DNA from: Rehmannia glutinosa
Lineage: Eukaryota > Streptophyta > Magnoliopsida > Lamiales > Orobanchaceae
NCBI GenBank assembly: GCA_016081115.2
Contig: JABTTQ020000358.1
Coordinates: forward strand, 62,001 to 126,000
Length of the DNA stretch: 64,000 nucleotides
Reading direction: 5' to 3'
In this document: piece by piece, positions 58,901 to 64,000 of the stretch
How the letters are laid out: every line of letters begins with the position of its first letter
Position numbering within the stretch: position 1 is the stretch's first letter
The notes under the pieces: model-generated
The model's input: only the letters and a program-made list of their open reading frames with translations
Database searches by the model: none
What the model was told of the DNA's origin: nothing
Position numbers and translations under genes: made by a program

Positions 58901-61663
58901 GATTTCCTGTATGCTAAGTATTTGCCTTTTCTGGGAAAACACCTCACTTGTAGAAGGATCATCTTGATGCAATCTTTAAAACCTTATAGGTAACAGTTCA
59001 GGATAAGTTATGTCTCCTCAATAAGAAGGCCAGTATACGAGGATTACTAGAAATCTTTGTTATAATTTATTAATTCCTGTACCATTATCATATGGTTTGC
59101 ATTTGTCATCTATCCTCATTTACACTAGAATCTCCTTTTAAATTGAGGTAGTACTGGTTAACTCAACTCCAGTTCAATGATTGCCACAGTTAAGCTGATT
59201 ACATTAACAAAATAGAACCATAGTTTACCTCAACTTGGATAACCGTAACATCTTGGATTCCTGGTGGATAGAAGTAGCAATGAGGCCTTTTCATGTATAA
59301 TAGAGTGCTGCTGGTATTGGATGGTATTGCAATAACATGTCACGCTCACTCCCCTCCGCATGTTGAATGTACTTTGGACATGGCGGACATGAGACTTCCT
59401 TGCATATGTCTACCAAGTATTCTAATGTGCTGCATTCATTTCCAGAGTGCTGATGAATCATCTTCATTATTACTTTTCCGCAATTAACGATAGTGAACGA
59501 ACATGTATGTGCTGTAACTGCTGTTGAATCTGATTAAATATAAAAAATTAGTTTGTCTGACTTTTCATTACAATTTGTCATGTGATTGTCCATTTGTACT
59601 TATAGCCTAATATTGCATCTTGCTGTTATGCAGGAAAGAGCAGGGCTAGGGATGCTGCATTAAATGCCATTCAGTCTCCTTTGCTGGATATTGGTATAGA
59701 GAGAGCTACTGGAATTGTGTGGAATATAACTGGTGGCAGTGATCTAACATTGTTTGAGGTAGTTTGGCTGCCCTGCCCCAACCAACCTCACCATCTTTTT
59801 TTGTGCCTCCCACTTATTTTCACGATTTTTTCATTAATGTAAATTGTTGTTAGTCCCCTGTTTCCATCTGCATTACCTAGTCCTGAACCTCTGATGTTGA
59901 CTTAGAGAAAGATATTCCCATAATTTTTAATTGAAAATGGTAGAAAGCTCTTCCAAATTAGCCAAATCCTGCATTTATCAGCACACTGAAGTAGCTACCG
60001 GCCACGTTACAGCCATTAGTGAATTTAGTGTAATGCTTAATGTAAAGAGCAAGAAAATTGATTGAGATGTATGCTTCTTATTTTGGGAGTAATTAAACTT
60101 GGACTATTAAGAGTTAAGATACGTGTCAATTTGGCCCATGTTTAACTTTCAACTTGGATGTACTGTACATGATTGGATGGGGTTTCAAGGAAAAGCCTAT
60201 TACCCGTGATTGTAGGAAAGGAAAATTTCGTTTGGTTATGATACACCGATCGATGTAGGTGTATGAACCTCATGCTATTTTACCTTATGCATGACACTTG
60301 AATGATAAATATCATAAAAGGCCAAACCAGGTACACAAACCCTAGCACTTGAATTTTTCTTTTTTTAATAGTGTGATTGATATGTGTTTACGAATTTTAT
60401 GGCAGGTAAATGCTGCAGCAGAGGTCATATATGATCTTGTTGATCCGAGTGCCAACTTAATGTTTGGTGCTGTGATAGATCCGTCCCTAAGTGGTCAAGT
60501 AAGTTTATCTATTTAAGACTTGGAAGTTTGGGACACTTGCTGTGAATCTGCCTTCAAACCATCTATCCTTTTAATTTATATAATACTGAGAGTTTTTCGA
60601 TCAAAAGGACCACTAGTATCAACACTTTATCACTTTGCAAGAGCTAGTAAAAAATAATTGAGAACTATTTGACTTGGTCGTTTTTTATTTTATAGTGAGT
60701 ATAAATAATGAGAGGTTTTTGATCAGAAAGCGTCACTGGTCTCAACGCTTCATCACTCTACAAAATCTTGAAAGAATTTTGCAGGCAAAGAAGTTGAGCT
60801 AGTCAAAATCATTGAGAACTAATTGACTCGGTCATTTTTCTTTTATTAGTGGTGATTCTAAAGCCTACATTTTTTTGGCAACGTTATATTATCTCAGATT
60901 TATTACGGTTTCTTCTTGGATCATGGTCGGAGTTGCTGATGATTGGTTTATTAGGTTGGGGAAATAGAGTGAGGTGGTTACTGACAAATGAAAACATATG
61001 AAAAAGGGTCTTTGGCTTGGAGACTTTATGTCAATGTTATAACTCGTTGAAGTTTGATCATTTTGCTTTGCTAATAATACAGGTTAGCATAACATTAATC
61101 GCCACTGGTTTTAAACGACAGGAGGAAAGAGAAGGGCGGCCGCTTCAGGTATCTTTTCATTAATATACGGGATAATTACAAAAAGCCCCCTAGGGTTTGG
61201 GGTAATTACAAAAAAACCAAGAGGGTTTTGAAAATTACAAAAAAAACCTTGAGGTTTGATTGTGTCTTAAATTTAAGGGGTAATGATTGTAATATTTTTT
61301 GATAAACGTGAGGAGAGCTTTTGAAATGTTTTTTACGTATTTAAAGGGGAAAAGGTAAGATGCATCAAACCTAAAGGGCTTTTTGTAATTTCTGAAAATA
61401 TCTAGATTTTGTAATTAGCCCAAACCTTAGGCTTTTTTCGTAATTATCCCTTAATATATCCTACACAAAAACACTTGCTTATTAACTCAAACATGTTTTG
61501 TTCACTAAGTCGTCTCATGAAAACAAAACAGGCAAATCAGCTGGCACAGGGAGATCCAAACCTTGGTCTGAATAGAAGACCGTCGTCCTTTCTGGAAGGT
61601 GGTTCTGTAGAGATTCCCGAATTCTTGAGGAAAAAAGGGCGGTCTCGCTATCCTAGAGCCTAA
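55915..61663 (+). CDS. FTSZ2: Plastid division protein FtsZ2
   Basis: Seven coding exons: 55915-56544, 57353-57652, 58202-58292, 59634-59758, 60406-60498, 61083-61148, 61532-61663. All splice sites are GT-AG and the joined frame has 478 aa, the usual FtsZ2 length. Residues 1 to about 110 form a Ser-rich plastid transit peptide and variable N-terminus. The tubulin-like GTPase follows: IKVIGVGGGGSNAVNRM near 120, the tubulin signature GMGGGTGTGG at 212-221, and the T7 synergy-loop region NVDFADVQAIM near 315. The C-terminal core IPEFLRKKGRSRYPRA is the FtsZ2-specific motif that binds ARC6. FtsZ2 polymerises with FtsZ1 into the stromal Z ring that constricts dividing chloroplasts. Intron 6 carries a Mutator-like MITE. 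The gene appears fully intact. Confidence 0.95.
61169..61450. mobile_element. Mutator-like MITE in FtsZ2 intron 6
   Basis: The ends GGGATAATTACAAAAAG and ...TTCGTAATTATCCC are the same family as at 2197 and 3630. The 9-bp flanks TTAATATAC (61160-61168) and TTAATATAT (61451-61459) match at 8 of 9. Length 282 bp, about three quarters of the 383-bp intron. Splice sites of the exon pair are not disturbed. Confidence 0.82.
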
Positions 61664-62044
61664 TTCACTGTCAGAGAGTCCTTTGCCTTCAAAGTAATCT
61701 TCGACTCGGTCCCTCTTTTTCGGTATGGTATGCAATGTCTTGTGTCTGTACAGGATTTTGGCTTTTTCATCCAATGTGAATCATAGGCCTTAGCGCTTAG
61801 AGATGAAAGCATAATAGATCTACGAGTTGACTGGCACAGGCAGTAAATAAAACGGAGCCGATGTTGTGAGAATATTCTATAAATATAATTAACAAAAATT
61901 GGTGTTTTTTTAATTGAGTGTCACTGTCATCACAGGTTTGAGGTCTCATAGCCATAACCCATTGCTTTTCTCCAAAAGCTAATATTAATGTCAGTTGGAA
62001 AACATATATATGGCTGTGGTGATCTGAATCTGATCAGCCTAAGA
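61664..62044 (+). other. 3'UTR and downstream flank of FtsZ2
   Basis: Probable 3'UTR to about 61900, based on composition and AATAAA-like A/T blocks near 61848 and 61880. No further gene is seen. Confidence 0.45.
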
Positions 62045-63167
62045 GGGTGGTCGGTTGAGCTTATAAGCTTAAAGCTCTCTAGAAGTGTTTGTTAAGGTAT
62101 AAGCTCCAAAATAAGATTATATGAGCTTATAAGCTTCTTTTAACAAAGGTGGAGATCTCATCTTACTTTCAAAATATGATATTTTCTTAACAACCTCATT
62201 TCACTTTGGCCGTTTTAATTAGGAAAATACTAGTAGTGACATCTTATAAGTTCTTTTATATTATTTTATACAAACACTTCAACCAATTTTTTTCAAAATA
62301 AGATCTATGATTATTGATTTTTTAGTACCTGACCTATAGTCACTTTGCTAGTTTGGTACCTGACATTTCCGAGTTACCAATTTTAGTGCCCATACTTTAC
62401 ATTATTTTATAAATTGGTCTTATTGAATTTTTAAGGACGAAAATGCCCTCAAGAAACTTAAGTATACTCAAAATAAAATTTTGAGTATACTCATTTAAAT
62501 TATAAAATCAATTAAAATTTTAATTAATTTAATTAATAAAAAATAAAAAGAAGTTTCTAAAAATATTAATGAATTTTTAGAAAAAAATAAAATTAATTAC
62601 ATTAAATTAGTAAATTAATAAATAAATTAAAATTTAATTAATCAAAAAGAAAAATTAGTTTAGTTAACTAATTTTAAAAATTAAATAACAATAAAATAAC
62701 TTAAAATTAAATTAAGATAGCAAATGAGAAAATTAAAACAATTTTTTTATTAATATATTGATTTTTAATTAATTTTTTTAAAAATAATTAATTTATTTTA
62801 TTTTATATTTTACAATTATGAATTTAATAATTTAATTAAATAATATTAAGTTATTTCTTAATTAAATTTATTTTTAAATTTATAAATTCTAATTAAAATT
62901 TAACTTTTTAACAAAAATTAAAACAATCTCGAGGGCATTTTCGTCCTTAAAGGGAATATGTACCAATTTATAAAAAAATGTGAATTATAAGTACTAAGTT
63001 GGTAACTTTGAAATGTCAGGTATCAAACCAGTAAAGTGCCTATAGGTCAGGTACTGAAAAATCATAACCCTAAGATCTAACATCTTGTAAGTTCTACAAA
63101 CATCTTATAACTTATAAGATAGATGTAGGAGCTTATAAGAATTTTTAAATAAGCTAAGCCGAACACC
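62045..63167. mobile_element. hAT-like MITE interrupted by a Mutator-like MITE
   Basis: The left end GGGTGGTCGGTTGAGCTTAT and the reverse complement of the right end, GGTGTTCGGCTTAGCTTAT, are inverted repeats, with internal ATAAGCTTA blocks, as at 44140-44457. The centre is occupied by the element at 62308-63070. Without it the MITE would be about 350 bp. No clear 8-bp duplication. Confidence 0.6.
62308..63070. mobile_element. Mutator-like MITE with 9-bp target duplication
   Basis: Long inverted arms start with GATTTTTTAGTACCTGACC on the left and end GGTCAGGTACTGAAAAATC on the right, extending over about 100 bp (CACTTTGCTAGTTTGGTACC and its partner). The 9-bp duplication TAAGATCTA (62299-62307 and 63071-63079) is exact. 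Length 763 bp, with a pure A/T core. It lies inside the hAT-like MITE and so is younger. Confidence 0.8.
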
Positions 63168-64000
63168 TTATAAATTCCACTGTAGAGGTAACAATTCGGG
63201 TCTCTTTTGTGTCTGAGGTTCATGTTCGTGGGTCGAGTTAAGTTTGTGTTAATTTTTTAGTAGTGTCAGAAATTGCCACCCTTATCCATTGGTTGCGAGT
63301 AATAATTAATTATTCGCTTTTTTGATGCTCTGTTTGGATTATCCTTTGCTATTGGCGTGGAAAGAGAAAGACGATATGGGAAATAGTTGTATTAAATTAA
63401 AAATATGTTTTTTCATGTTTTGAAATTACATGAAGCCATTTTCGACAAATTTGTATAGAGTTCAGCTCCATAGATTGAACAAAAACCAACCAATTATTCA
63501 TGCTAGGAACTAAAACTCAAACACAATTACTTCATTTCAAGAGTTTACAAACGCTACAAAATTTTACATTAATATGTTTAAATTTTCTTCTTGAGTCATG
63601 TAAATTGTAGTCTCTTTTCTATTATCAAAATCTATACATGGCTTATGAGAATAAAATTGTGAAGATAAATAAATTAACCTTTCAAATTACTATTATAAAA
63701 CTTCCCATCAACCAAAATTAGGGACATATCGTCGTAAAGTGACAACTAGGCTAATTTACATTTCAATCCTTAAATCCTTTCACACCAAAGAACAGATTAG
63801 AAAAGCTTGAGAAGGACATGATCCAAGTAGGGCTTTAATTGCAGTTTGCAGACAAGCCCATGTGGTTTGAGGAGTTTGTCAAATTTTCATTGCATGAAAA
63901 GTATAATTGCTTATATATATATATATCTTGTGTGATTATATGTATGAGAGTACTTTATTTTTTTCACTTAAAACCATTGACACAACTTTCTAGTCAGCCT
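63168..64000. other. Right-edge intergenic DNA with a short hAT MITE relic
   Basis: A 100-bp remnant (63183-63284) has ends TAGAGGTAACAATTCGGGTC and GACACTACT-flanked GTCAGAAATTGCCACCCTTA, an internally deleted copy of the TAGGGGTGTCAAT family. The rest shows no gene. Confidence 0.4.

Overview
This is a nuclear window from a flowering plant, very probably a eudicot. It is strongly AT-rich, its genes have GT-AG introns with plant exon structures, and it holds plant-specific families (an ABI5-type bZIP, plastid FtsZ2, F-box proteins, a Myb/SANT-like protein, an SDR enzyme) among many plant-type transposons. The species cannot be named from the sequence; an asterid is possible but unproven.

Layout. 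1-3.1 kb: a complete four-exon ABI5-like gene (+) with a probable 5'UTR intron. 2.2-6.4 kb: six related MITEs, one inside ABI5 intron 1 and one split by a poly(A)-tailed retroposon. 6.7-12.3 kb: two diverged paralogous F-box genes (-), separated by a hAT-like MITE and a tRNA-derived SINE. 16.2-18.2 kb: an F-box/LRR gene (-) that is intact except for one single-base frameshift. 19-22 kb: a hAT MITE and sequence without a confident gene. 23.9-24.4 kb: a small two-exon Myb/SANT-like gene (+). 25-29.8 kb: several DNA-transposon insertions. 30.0-31.55 kb: a two-exon short-chain dehydrogenase (-) with a MITE in its intron.

From 31.6 to 55 kb I find no intact host gene. This block is layered transposon DNA: Helitron-like ends, two copies of a captured B3-domain gene fragment, a hAT element, two probable solo LTRs, a CACTA MITE, a LINE scrap and an unusual fold-back region. 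From 55.3 to 61.9 kb lies a complete seven-coding-exon FtsZ2 gene (+), the chloroplast division tubulin homologue. From 62 kb a Mutator-like MITE sits inside a hAT-like MITE.

The genes are unrelated host genes and not a pathway. What unifies the window is transposon insertion. Many elements can be delimited to the base by target-site duplications (TSDs): 9 bp for Mutator-like, 8 bp for hAT-like, 5 bp for LTR, 3 bp for CACTA and 14-18 bp for poly(A) retroposons. Three host genes (ABI5, SDR, FtsZ2) each carry a short Mutator-like MITE inside an intron. I found no prokaryotic-type system, CRISPR array, rRNA gene or canonical tRNA gene.
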